Of a stretch of DNA of 18,168 nt, positions 1 through 6,731 are shown piece by piece. Location of the stretch: NCBI GenBank assembly GCA_964453575.1, contig CAYVRW010000046.1:1-18168 (forward strand), given 5' to 3'. The first letter of the stretch is position 1. The number at the start of each line of letters is the position of its first letter. A model generated the notes under the pieces. The model worked only from the letters and a program-made list of their open reading frames with translations. It was not told where the DNA came from and did no database searches. This DNA comes from JABDBK01 sp964453575. Its GTDB lineage: Bacteria > Pseudomonadota > Gammaproteobacteria > DSM-16500. The position numbers were made by a program, and so were the translations under genes.

Positions 1-67
1 CTCAATATCCTGTTGAAACAAGCCAGAATAAAACAAAAAAATGTTCGATCATGTAGCATGACGAACC

Positions 68-196
68 ATGCTAACTTGGAATAAAGATGAAATGCCAAAA
101 CATGATTTGTTAAAAAATGAAATTGCAGAAACCTATCCACCCTCTACGGCTTCAGCAGTATCTAGAGATTATCCAAAAATTTCTCCGAAAAAATAA
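68..196 (+). CDS. Possible small ORF, 42 residues, unrecognised
   Basis: A short open frame runs from an ATG at 68 to TAA at 194-196 and encodes a polar 42-residue peptide (begins MLTWNKDEM, ends YPKISPKK). I do not recognise it. No convincing ribosome binding site precedes the ATG, and an in-frame TGA sits directly upstream at 59-61. In the other frames the window's left edge is open up to a stop at 54-56 or 82-84, so either of those could be the tail of a gene that begins outside the window. The stop is followed at once by the 39-bp repeat with the palindrome at 214-235. It could be a real small gene, the remnant of a larger one, or chance; nothing in the sequence decides this. Confidence 0.22.
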   Translation: MLTWNKDEMPKHDLLKNEIAETYPPSTASAVSRDYPKISPKK

Positions 197-235
197 GGGG
201 ATCATTGAGTCCCAATACCGTAAAAGTACGGTATT
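197..235. repeat. 39-bp repeat unit, copy 1, with 9-4-9 palindrome
   Basis: The unit is GGGGATCATTGAG (197-209), four variable bases, then the perfect palindrome AATACCGTA-aaag-TACGGTATT (214-235). A second unit with the same layout and spacing is at 1901-1939, and the palindrome alone recurs at 2876-2897. This copy lies about 80 bp upstream of the ATG at 315. It is followed by a T-rich stretch (tatttatttt), so for this copy alone an intrinsic terminator is also possible. Copies 2 and 3 lack a U-tract, which makes an operator a better common explanation. Confidence 0.75.
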
Positions 236-314
236 TATTTTAAAAAAAGTATATTATCATGTGTTCGTTTTACAAAAATAACATGGCATATGAGCCTCAT
301 GGAGATATGGAAAT

Positions 315-1520
315 ATGGGTATTGCTTATAAAGGTATTTATAAAATAGATTTGAAACGCAAGAGATATATTGACGCGATTATTCAATATAATAGTCAAGT
401 TCATATTGAAGAAATTACACTTTTCAATAATATGCATAAGTTTAGACAACAGTGGGAGCCTTCTTCTTTTGGGCTTCAACTATCTCATTTACAAACGAAA
501 ATAGATAATCTATTACAACTCTACAGTGGTGGTCAGGAAGTTGAGGTAAAATACTTCTCAATGGATTCTTGGGGTATGTATAATGTATTATTACCCATTA
601 AAGAATCATTAAGAGATGAGATCCTTAGATCAGAACCTAGCGAAAAAATTACGACCATAACAAGTTATATTGAACATTTAATTTTTAGTGAAACTAATAT
701 AGGTGGACTCTGTCCTTATGTACCAGAGCCACCTATGTATACTCTCAATCGATCAGAAGCAATGCAAGTCATACTAAGACTACCTAAAGTGAGTCAGTGT
801 ATTGAGTTACCTGAATTGAATACCATTGTATTTGGTTCTTTCGAAGATCAGGCAGATGTATTTTATCTGCAATATGGTGAGAAATTGAATGTTGAAAGCA
901 TGCATTATCCCTCATTCGACATTGACTCTGGTTTTTTATCAAAATATGGGTTCTCAGAAAATACTGCATCAGTGGTTGCTGCGATGCAAAAGTATTTTCA
1001 AGCCTGGAAAGATAGAGATTACGAAGGTGCCATTTTTCCTCAAAAATTAGCTCTCGATTTCAATACAGACATGAAACATGATATGAGCACAATATCAAAC
1101 GATATAAGTACTCTTGAAACGAGAAAACAGAACACAGAAAAGAATGATCAAACACTAAGTACCAATATAATAAATAATTCTCTTCAGGCACAGAACCAAA
1201 CCAACTGTCAAGTAACTGTTTCTACGACTTATCAAGATAATAGTGATCAGGCAGATAAACCATTAAAATTCATTAAGTCATATCGTCCTACAAAACCACA
1301 TATATGGAGCGAAGAGGATATGCGAAAATCTTCTGAATATGAAAAGCATATTCGTTATGATTTACATAACTTAAGAATTATTGATGACATATATGAGACG
1401 ACAGTGTATTTATCTAAAAATCACCCTGACTATAGAGAACATCCTGAGCCCGGTTGGAAGTACGATGAAAACAAGGTACCAAGAATACCTTTGAGTCATA
1501 TAATAATACACCATCCATAA
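315..1520 (+). CDS. Hypothetical protein, 401 residues, possible effector or LuxR-regulated gene
   Basis: I recognise no family. The start at 315 is preceded by GGAG at 301-304, about ten bases upstream. The protein has no signal peptide and no membrane segment, so it should be soluble. Residues about 1-245 look like a folded domain of mixed composition, with a proline cluster near 135 (YVPEPPMY) and a conserved-looking WGMYN around residue 86. Residues about 250-305 are Asn/Gln/Thr/Ser-rich and probably disordered. The C-terminal part is rich in Tyr, His and charged residues and ends in a hydrophobic/His stretch. A palindrome shared with the two downstream LuxR-type genes sits about 80 bp upstream, so it may belong to their regulon. 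The stop codon lies in the loop of a 10-bp hairpin. A role as a secreted effector is only a guess from the genomic setting. Confidence 0.75.
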   Translation: MGIAYKGIYKIDLKRKRYIDAIIQYNSQVHIEEITLFNNMHKFRQQWEPSSFGLQLSHLQTKIDNLLQLYSGGQEVEVKYFSMDSWGMYNVLLPIKESLRDEILRSEPSEKITTITSYIEHLIFSETNIGGLCPYVPEPPMYTLNRSEAMQVILRLPKVSQCIELPELNTIVFGSFEDQADVFYLQYGEKLNVESMHYPSFDIDSGFLSKYGFSENTASVVAAMQKYFQAWKDRDYEGAIFPQKLALDFNTDMKHDMSTISNDISTLETRKQNTEKNDQTLSTNIINNSLQAQNQTNCQVTVSTTYQDNSDQADKPLKFIKSYRPTKPHIWSEEDMRKSSEYEKHIRYDLHNLRIIDDIYETTVYLSKNHPDYREHPEPGWKYDENKVPRIPLSHIIIHHP

Positions 1521-1530
1521 GATGGTGTAT
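1506..1530 (+). other. Perfect 10-bp hairpin enclosing the stop codon of the 401-residue gene
   Basis: The arms ATACACCATC (1506-1515) and GATGGTGTAT (1521-1530) are perfectly complementary. The 5-nt loop (cataa) contains the TAA at 1518-1520. No U-tract follows, so it is not a typical intrinsic terminator. It may be an mRNA 3' structure or a processing or attenuation signal between this gene and the small gene that follows. Confidence 0.55.
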
Positions 1531-1574
1531 CTCTCATGGGATCATTTATTATATTCATTCAAGGGCAGTCAACT

Positions 1575-1847
1575 ATGTTTAGATTATTGCGTCATAAAAC
1601 AGGAGTTCAATTATTAAAAAAAAGTCTTTTAACATATGAGTCTTGCACAAAAAATGTCGCTAAGGAAACAACCATAAATCCTGAAAAACTGGCTAACTCA
1701 CTGGGTTCGGGGGGGTTAGCGGGAGCACCTGAATCTGGTATACGCATGCTTACACTTGAAGAACGCGCAAGCCGGATTCAGCAGGGCAGAGAAATCGATA
1801 TTCCAGTGATCTCCGCGTTAGGTCGTACTTTATCAAAATCAAAATGA
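1575..1847 (+). CDS. Small hypothetical protein, 90 residues
   Basis: I chose the ATG at 1575 because AAGGG at 1561-1565 sits about nine bases upstream. The in-frame ATG at 1536 has no Shine-Dalgarno sequence and overlaps the end of the hairpin region. The product starts MFRLLRHKTGVQLLKKSL, a basic amphipathic stretch, and continues as a polar protein with a Gly-rich segment (LGSGGLAGAPESG, about residues 42-54) and a C-terminal basic tail (GRTLSKSK). No cysteine pair, membrane segment or known motif is visible. It lies 54 bp after the 401-residue gene on the same strand and may be cotranscribed with it. The function is unknown; the Gly-rich middle and the amphipathic N-terminus could fit a small secreted or membrane-associated peptide, but this is speculative. 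Confidence 0.55.
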   Translation: MFRLLRHKTGVQLLKKSLLTYESCTKNVAKETTINPEKLANSLGSGGLAGAPESGIRMLTLEERASRIQQGREIDIPVISALGRTLSKSK

Positions 1848-1900
1848 TTTATTAAATTAATGATCCTAATCATTTCGAATTTTTTTGTTATTTAAAATGA

Positions 1901-1939
1901 GGGGATCATTGAGAGTAAATACCGTATTTTTACGGTATT
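1901..1939. repeat. 39-bp repeat unit, copy 2, with 9-4-9 palindrome
   Basis: GGGGATCATTGAG (1901-1913), four bases, then AATACCGTA-tttt-TACGGTATT (1918-1939). The layout is identical to 197-235, with only the linker and the loop differing. It lies about 150 bp upstream of the first LuxR-type gene. What follows is A-rich (atcaaaaaaaac), not T-rich, so it cannot act as a standard terminator for the upstream genes on the plus strand. The best reading is an operator or dispersed palindromic repeat. Confidence 0.75.
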
Positions 1940-2091
1940 ATCAAAAAAAACATTCATTCAGTATAATTAATCATTTCCCAATCAATGCATATTGTAACTT
2001 CTTGATAAAACATAACATCTTTATTATTAATATTTCTTTAAGCTATGGATGGTAAAATGACGGGTTCCAAAACAAGATATAACTGATTCAT

Positions 2092-2838
2092 ATGCAACTA
2101 TCGACTAACCACATAACACTTACATCTAGTGTAGATATAAAGGAAATTGCCAAACCGCTTAAGCAGCTTGGCATTATTCATTTTAGCTATATGAGATCGT
2201 ATAACGATGGTCATCGACTCTATTTAGGGAATAATGCCGACTTTTACGATATTTATTTGACGGGAAAGCATTATTTATCAGGCAACACCGAATGCAGGCC
2301 TGAGCTCTACAAAGAACAAGCTGCTTTGTGGTCTACGTTACCCAATCAAAAAATTATAGATAATTGTGCACGCTCAATGGGCATCGATCATGGTATTTTT
2401 TTATTTCAACCACAAGCTGAATACTGTGAAAATTTTTCATTTGCAACAAATGCAGGAAATGACCGCATTATTAATACTTATCTATCAAAAATGGATGTTC
2501 TCATTTCATTTAAAGACTACTTTCGAGAGAAAGCAACGTCCATTATTAACCAAGCAGAAAAGCAGAAAATTATATTACCCTTTAATGATAAACTGGATAT
2601 CAGTAAATCACTCATCAATGCTGATAATCGTAACTTGTTCTTATCAAATAAGGTATCCTTGTCAAAACGTCAGCTAGAATGTTGTCATCTGCTCATGCAA
2701 GGTAAAACAACCAAAGAAATGGCTAGTGCCTTAGGTTTATCGATAAGAACAGTGGAAGACTATTTAAATCATATCAAAGCTAAGCTTGGATGTCGTAATA
2801 AGACAGAGTTAATCATAAAATTAACTGCTATCTTATAG
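2092..2838 (+). CDS. LuxR/GerE-type transcriptional regulator, copy 1
   Basis: A 248-residue DNA-binding regulator. The C-terminal part (about residues 188-248) is a clear GerE/LuxR helix-turn-helix: LSKRQLECCHLLMQGKTTKE, a second helix in MASALGLS, then the recognition helix IRTVEDYLNHIKAKLG. The N-terminal ~170 residues would be a ligand or signal domain. Their size and the segment ALWSTLPNQ...GIDHG recall acyl-homoserine-lactone receptors, but I cannot confirm that family, and no phosphoacceptor receiver domain is visible. No LuxI-type synthase lies in the window, so it would be an orphan receptor. It is 78% identical to the next gene (194 of 248 residues by direct comparison). The start is supported by conserved CATATG and downstream bases in both copies, although neither has a strong Shine-Dalgarno sequence. 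A palindrome about 150 bp upstream is probably its own operator or a partner's. Confidence 0.88.
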   Translation: MQLSTNHITLTSSVDIKEIAKPLKQLGIIHFSYMRSYNDGHRLYLGNNADFYDIYLTGKHYLSGNTECRPELYKEQAALWSTLPNQKIIDNCARSMGIDHGIFLFQPQAEYCENFSFATNAGNDRIINTYLSKMDVLISFKDYFREKATSIINQAEKQKIILPFNDKLDISKSLINADNRNLFLSNKVSLSKRQLECCHLLMQGKTTKEMASALGLSIRTVEDYLNHIKAKLGCRNKTELIIKLTAIL

Positions 2839-2875
2839 CTACCATAGCGGAAATCTATCAGGCGGATGAAGCATT

Positions 2876-2897
2876 AATACCGTAATTTTACGGTATT
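2876..2897. repeat. 9-4-9 palindrome, copy 3, upstream of the second LuxR-type gene
   Basis: AATACCGTA (2876-2884), loop attt, TACGGTATT (2889-2897), identical in both arms to copies 1 and 2. The preceding GGGGATCATTGAG block is not conserved here. It lies about 160 bp before the ATG at 3057, nearly the same distance as copy 2 from its gene. The offset of 958 between copies 2 and 3 matches the 965 offset of the genes. No U-tract follows. Confidence 0.75.
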
Positions 2898-3056
2898 TAC
2901 AAAAAACGAACATTCTGTATCATTTGTTTACAGGCAACTTATGGATATAAATCCGATAACTTATTGATAATTAGTATAAATAATGATTGCTATTTCTTTA
3001 AACAGCTTATTTATGTATAATATTGAATCAATTAATAATGTTTTTAACTTAATCAT

Positions 3057-3803
3057 ATGCAACTATCGACAAACCACATAACATTTACTTCAAGCACCGA
3101 TATAGCGGAAATTGTTAAACCGCTTAAGCAGCTTGGCATTACTCATTTCTCCTATATGAGATCCTATGACAATGGAGCGCGAATATATTTAGGGGAAAAT
3201 GTCGAGTTTAGAGATTATTATTTGAAAAAAAAATATTACTTAACAGGTAACGCAGAATGCAAGCCTAAAGTCTACAAAGAACAAGCTATGTTATGGTCTA
3301 CTTTACCTAATCAAAAAATAGTAGACGACTGTTGCCGCTCAAGAGGCATTGATCACGGTATGATATTATTTCAACCACAACAGGGATACACCGATACCTT
3401 TTCATTTGCAACCCAGGCGGGAAATGATCGCATTATTAATACTTACCTATCAAAAATGGATATCTTCATTTCATTTAAAAACTACTTTAGAGAGAAAGCA
3501 GCACCCATTATTAACCAGGGAGAAAAACAAAAAATTATATTACCCTTTAATGATAAACTGGATATCAGTAAATCACTCATCAACGATGACTGCCGTCACT
3601 TATTCTTATCAAACAAGATATCTTTGACAAAACGGCAGCTAGAATGTTGTCATCTACTTATGCAAGGTAAAACAATCAAAGAAATGGCTAGTATCATAGG
3701 GTTATCAATAAGAACAGTGGAAGACTATTTAACCCATATCAGAGTTAAGCTTGGATGCCGTAATAAGACAGAGTTAATTATAAAATTAACGACGCTCTTA
3801 TAG
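3057..3803 (+). CDS. LuxR/GerE-type transcriptional regulator, copy 2
   Basis: Tandem paralog of the gene at 2092, also 248 residues with no indels. The C-terminal GerE helix-turn-helix (about residues 188-248) is nearly unchanged: LTKRQLECCHLLMQGKTIKE, then IRTVEDYLTHIRVKLG. Differences cluster in the N-terminal domain: half of residues 41-60 differ (RIYLGENVEFRDYYLKKKYY against RLYLGNNADFYDIYLTGKHY), whereas residues 131-248 differ at only 19 sites. This pattern fits two receptors that bind the same DNA site but have diverged in what they sense; that is an inference. Its upstream region resembles that of copy 1 (a shared run of bases around tatttctttaa) and contains the third palindrome. 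The gene converges with the RasGEF gene, with 25 bases between the two stop codons. Confidence 0.88.
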   Translation: MQLSTNHITFTSSTDIAEIVKPLKQLGITHFSYMRSYDNGARIYLGENVEFRDYYLKKKYYLTGNAECKPKVYKEQAMLWSTLPNQKIVDDCCRSRGIDHGMILFQPQQGYTDTFSFATQAGNDRIINTYLSKMDIFISFKNYFREKAAPIINQGEKQKIILPFNDKLDISKSLINDDCRHLFLSNKISLTKRQLECCHLLMQGKTIKEMASIIGLSIRTVEDYLTHIRVKLGCRNKTELIIKLTTLL

Positions 3804-3828
3804 AAATTTTCCTCCAATACCGGGAAAG

Positions 3829-4986
3829 CTACTTTTTCGGTCCATGTGAGTCACGCGTTGATCTTGAACTAGAATCAGGGGACTTTCGGCCTGGGGAACT
3901 AAATCTACTTTTAATGGCGCTGGCTAGTCCTGTAACGGACATACGTTCACCATGTGCTCTCTCACTTTTCTCAGTACCACCGGATGTTTTTGGTTCCAGC
4001 TTTTTTGATAGTTCAAACCGTCTTTTTTCTTCCGCATCCCTTGCTATATCCCTATTATCGTCCATCGGTGGTATTGAAATTTTTTGTATGTCATTTTGTA
4101 TTCCTTCCTTGGGCGCTTCTGTGATAACAGTATTTTTTTGCATTTCTTTATAAGCTGAAAGAAATAAATCGAATTGTTCCCTTACATTTTTTTTGGGGCT
4201 ATCAGGAGTAACTGATAGAGCCGTCGTAATGACAGTGGATGAAGATACCTGCGGCAAAGGATTTTCTGCTGTTTGGGATGCCTTGAATTTTTCAGCTTGA
4301 ATTTCAGACTTCGAATCCAATAGATCGCCCATGGTCAATACACTGGAGAAAGGTGGAATAATATTCGAAAGCCCATTGTTATGTATTCGTTCAGATATCT
4401 TGTCTTCTAATTCTGATGTTGAACTTTTTTTAAATAAATTTTGCAACATTACAAATGTTTCATTTGTCTGAACATCTAGCAACTTTATGGTGGCTTTTAA
4501 TCGAAAAATAGATTCAGATGTTAAAGTATAATAAATTGCCGTAAATGTGTGAAAATCACCCCGATTAAAACATTCATTTGCCACGCGTATCCAACGTGCC
4601 ATCACACGTGCACGCTGTACTAGTAGCTCGTCCTTCTCTGACGTGTTTATCTCTAGTTTTTCCTTCGGAAGAATACGATCAAATACGTATTGTTCGACAC
4701 GATTGTAATAGTTTGCAGCAAAAGCCTGTTGTTTTTTTAATGGCTTATCGAATGAAATCTTACTCAATTCCTGTTTACATAATTCCGTTAAATTGCGCGC
4801 GAGGTTTTCCTCAACCTTTTGTTCTAATGATTTAATTTGTTCTGGATTTTCTTTTATCCAACTTGAATGCTCTTGGTAAAGGTTATCCAAATTTTCTTCG
4901 GCAGAAATATTCCGAGTCATCTGATCATGAATGATAGCTATTGCTTCATCAATTGATGATTTCTTCTCAGATCGTGAATCTGCCAT
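3829..4986 (-). CDS. RasGEF-domain protein, candidate translocated effector
   Basis: A 385-residue protein with a eukaryote-type RasGEF (Cdc25-homology) domain at about residues 85-235. Matching landmarks are an N-terminal helix YNRVEQYVFDRILPKEKL, corresponding to the LTLLEFELFRKI.P.E.L segment of RasGEFs; the signature helices RARVMARWIRVANECFNRGD and FHTFTAIYYTL followed by SIFRLKATIKLL; and a late IIPPFSSVLTMGDLL, corresponding to the P..PPLG.YL.DL motif. RasGEF proteins exchange GDP for GTP on Ras-family small GTPases; bacterial ones such as Legionella LegG2 are injected into host cells. Residues 1-80 are charged and helical. Residues about 235-385 are disordered and Ser/Lys-rich, ending SRSTRDSHGPKK, with no signal peptide. 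The start at 4986 is backed by GAGGTG (4993-4998) and a minus-strand TATAAT at 5007-5012. A secretion route cannot be read from this sequence. Confidence 0.72.
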   Translation of the reverse strand: MADSRSEKKSSIDEAIAIIHDQMTRNISAEENLDNLYQEHSSWIKENPEQIKSLEQKVEENLARNLTELCKQELSKISFDKPLKKQQAFAANYYNRVEQYVFDRILPKEKLEINTSEKDELLVQRARVMARWIRVANECFNRGDFHTFTAIYYTLTSESIFRLKATIKLLDVQTNETFVMLQNLFKKSSTSELEDKISERIHNNGLSNIIPPFSSVLTMGDLLDSKSEIQAEKFKASQTAENPLPQVSSSTVITTALSVTPDSPKKNVREQFDLFLSAYKEMQKNTVITEAPKEGIQNDIQKISIPPMDDNRDIARDAEEKRRFELSKKLEPKTSGGTEKSERAHGERMSVTGLASAIKSRFSSPGRKSPDSSSRSTRDSHGPKK

Positions 4987-5006
4987 GTTTTACACCTCAT
5001 GTATAT

Positions 5007-5012
5007 ATTATA
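5007..5012 (-). promoter_or_regulatory. Candidate -10 element for the RasGEF gene
   Basis: On the minus strand this reads TATAAT, about 20 bases before the ATG, with the Shine-Dalgarno GAGGTG between them. The -35 position at normal spacing (attata) is poor, so the promoter may be activator-dependent. AT-rich half-sites resembling TTAATATT occur just upstream, but their spacing does not fit the two-half-site PmrA box. Confidence 0.3.
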
Positions 5013-5063
5013 CTCCTATAATTAATTTCTATAATATTAATATAATCATGAACATAAATCTGA

Positions 5064-5155
5064 TGCTTGGCATTGTTGCGCAATTCACTGATTTTTCGTG
5101 CCCGAGTACGCACACGGGCATGAAAAATCAGTGAATTGCGCAACAATGCCTGCTT
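5064..5155. mobile_element. 82-bp MITE-like palindrome with 5-bp target duplication
   Basis: The element covers 5069-5150 and starts GGCATTGTTGCGCAATTC, with the reverse complement at its right end. The first 29 bases pair perfectly with the last 29; after one G/T mismatch six more pairs follow (tgcccg/cgggca), leaving a loop of about ten bases. It is directly flanked by TGCTT on both sides (5064-5068 and 5151-5155), as expected for a target-site duplication. It has no coding capacity, so it would have been moved by a transposase encoded elsewhere. The termini resemble GG...TGTTGC-type insertion-sequence ends, but I cannot name the family. It sits between the divergent RasGEF and permease genes and would form a very stable RNA hairpin if transcribed. 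Confidence 0.8.
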
Positions 5156-5285
5156 GACAGAATGCTGCATATAGCACATGATTGCCCTCACGGGAAGTAA
5201 ATCTATATTTTTAATTCAGTTCACCTGCACATGGCTGTGATTAGCAGCATCTATATTCAAAAACTTTTGGCAAAAATTAAAAAAA

Positions 5286-6707
5286 ATGGTGGTCAACATG
5301 TTACAAAACAGTATTACATCTTCAGATGTATCAAAGTTAGTTAATCATGAGAGTTCCAATCCCGCATTACAACGCGGTTTAAAGTCTAGACATATTGAAC
5401 TCATTGCCCTTGGGGGAACCATTGGCGTTGGTTTATTTATGGGCTCTGCTACAACCATAAAATGGGCAGGTCCAGCAGTGGTGCTAGCCTACCTTTTAGC
5501 TGGTTTGGTTATGTTCACCGTAATGCGTATTATGGGCGAAATGCTAATCCTTGAACCTGTGACAGGATCATTTGCGACGTATGCTCACCAATATATTAGC
5601 CCTTTAGTGAGCTATTTGACCGCATGGAGTTACTGGTTTTTGTGGTTGACGGTTGGATTGGCCGAAGTCACAGCCATAGGAATATATGTAAACTACTGGT
5701 TCCCTGATGTCCCCCAGTGGATTCCGGCCTTAGCGGGTGTAGGTATCATTGCTGCAGCTAATTTGGCATCGGTGAGACTTTATGGTGAATTTGAATTTTG
5801 GTTCGCCATGATCAAAGTTTCAGCGATTATTCTAATGCTTGTTGTTGGAACGGGAATGATTTTTTTTGGTTTGGGTAATGGCGGGCAGGCGATATCTTTT
5901 TCTAATCTTTATGCGCATGGTGGTTTTTTTGCGGGTGGATTAAAGGGTTTCCTCTTTGCTTTATGTATTATCACAGCTTCTTATCAGGGCGTTGAATTGG
6001 TTGGAATCACAGCAGGTGAGGCAAAAAATCCTAAAGTTACCTTACAAAAAGCTGTCAAAAATATTATTTGGCGTATTCTGCTGTTTTACGTAGGTTCTAT
6101 CTTTATCATCGTCACCATTTATCCTTGGAACCAAATTGGTCAAATTGGCAGTCCTTTCGTCATGACCTTTGCTAAAATCGGTATCGTTGCGGCAGCCGGC
6201 ATTATTAATTTTGTTGTTCTGACGGCAGCTATGTCTGGTTGTAATAGCGGTATTTATTGTGCTGGTAGAATGCTTTACACCCTCGCAAGCAATAACCAAA
6301 TTCCAAAATTTTTCGGTAAATTATCGGCTAATGGAGTTCCGAGAAATGGCATTCTAGCGACTATTTCTTTGTTACTTATTGGTGTATTTTTAAACTACAT
6401 CATGCCTGATTCTAAGCTATTCATTTATATATATAGTGCAAGCGTTTTACCAGGAATGATCCCATGGTTTGTTCTTATCATCAGCCAATTTAAATTTAGA
6501 AAGCGCTGGAACTCAGAAATGAACGACCATCCTTTTAAATCGTATTTCTTTCCGATAAGTAACTATATCGCCGGCATATTTTTGATATTGGTTCTCATTG
6601 GAATGGGGTTCAATCCAGATACTCGGATTTCATTGATCGTAGGTACGATATTCTTGGCAAGTCTTACTGTTATTTATTATGCTTTTGGTCTCAAAAATCG
6701 CAAATAA
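5286..6707 (+). CDS. yifK: AAT-family amino-acid permease, YifK/ThrP-like
   Basis: A 473-residue inner-membrane amino-acid:proton symporter of the APC superfamily, with about 12 membrane helices. Family landmarks are clear: RGLKSRHIELIALGGTIGVG at about residues 30-50 (the substrate-binding GxIG turn), LEPVTGSFATYAHQYISP, AWSYWFLWLTVGLAE, and ASYQGVELVGITAGEAKNP in the middle. From memory the closest E. coli relatives are YifK/ThrP (threonine/serine) and ProY; the match to YifK is close across most of the length, but the substrate remains an inference. The start may be 5286 or the ATG at 5298, which has a weak ggtgg before it. It leads a probable three-gene operon: 24 bases separate its stop from the dioxygenase ATG. 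That context suggests it imports the amino acid that the dioxygenase hydroxylates. Confidence 0.9.
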   Translation: MVVNMLQNSITSSDVSKLVNHESSNPALQRGLKSRHIELIALGGTIGVGLFMGSATTIKWAGPAVVLAYLLAGLVMFTVMRIMGEMLILEPVTGSFATYAHQYISPLVSYLTAWSYWFLWLTVGLAEVTAIGIYVNYWFPDVPQWIPALAGVGIIAAANLASVRLYGEFEFWFAMIKVSAIILMLVVGTGMIFFGLGNGGQAISFSNLYAHGGFFAGGLKGFLFALCIITASYQGVELVGITAGEAKNPKVTLQKAVKNIIWRILLFYVGSIFIIVTIYPWNQIGQIGSPFVMTFAKIGIVAAAGIINFVVLTAAMSGCNSGIYCAGRMLYTLASNNQIPKFFGKLSANGVPRNGILATISLLLIGVFLNYIMPDSKLFIYIYSASVLPGMIPWFVLIISQFKFRKRWNSEMNDHPFKSYFFPISNYIAGIFLILVLIGMGFNPDTRISLIVGTIFLASLTVIYYAFGLKNRK

Positions 6708-6731
6708 GATTACACAACGGGAGTACAAGTT

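Noticed and set aside
214..2897. The three AATACCGTA-N4-TACGGTATT hairpins as intrinsic terminators of the preceding genes
   Set aside because: Only the first copy is followed by a T-rich stretch; the second and third are followed by A-runs. The stem is AT-rich at its base, and the distances to the preceding stop codons vary (17, 70 and 37 bases).
4999..5040. A PmrA box before the RasGEF gene (TTAATATT half-sites)
   Set aside because: Two AT-rich half-sites are present, but their TTAA cores are 11 rather than 7 bases apart, and the region is so AT-rich that half-sites are expected by chance.
4578..5191. Short frames antisense to the RasGEF gene and across the MITE-like palindrome
   Set aside because: They arise from the complement of a coding region or from the hairpin itself and show no start signals or protein features.
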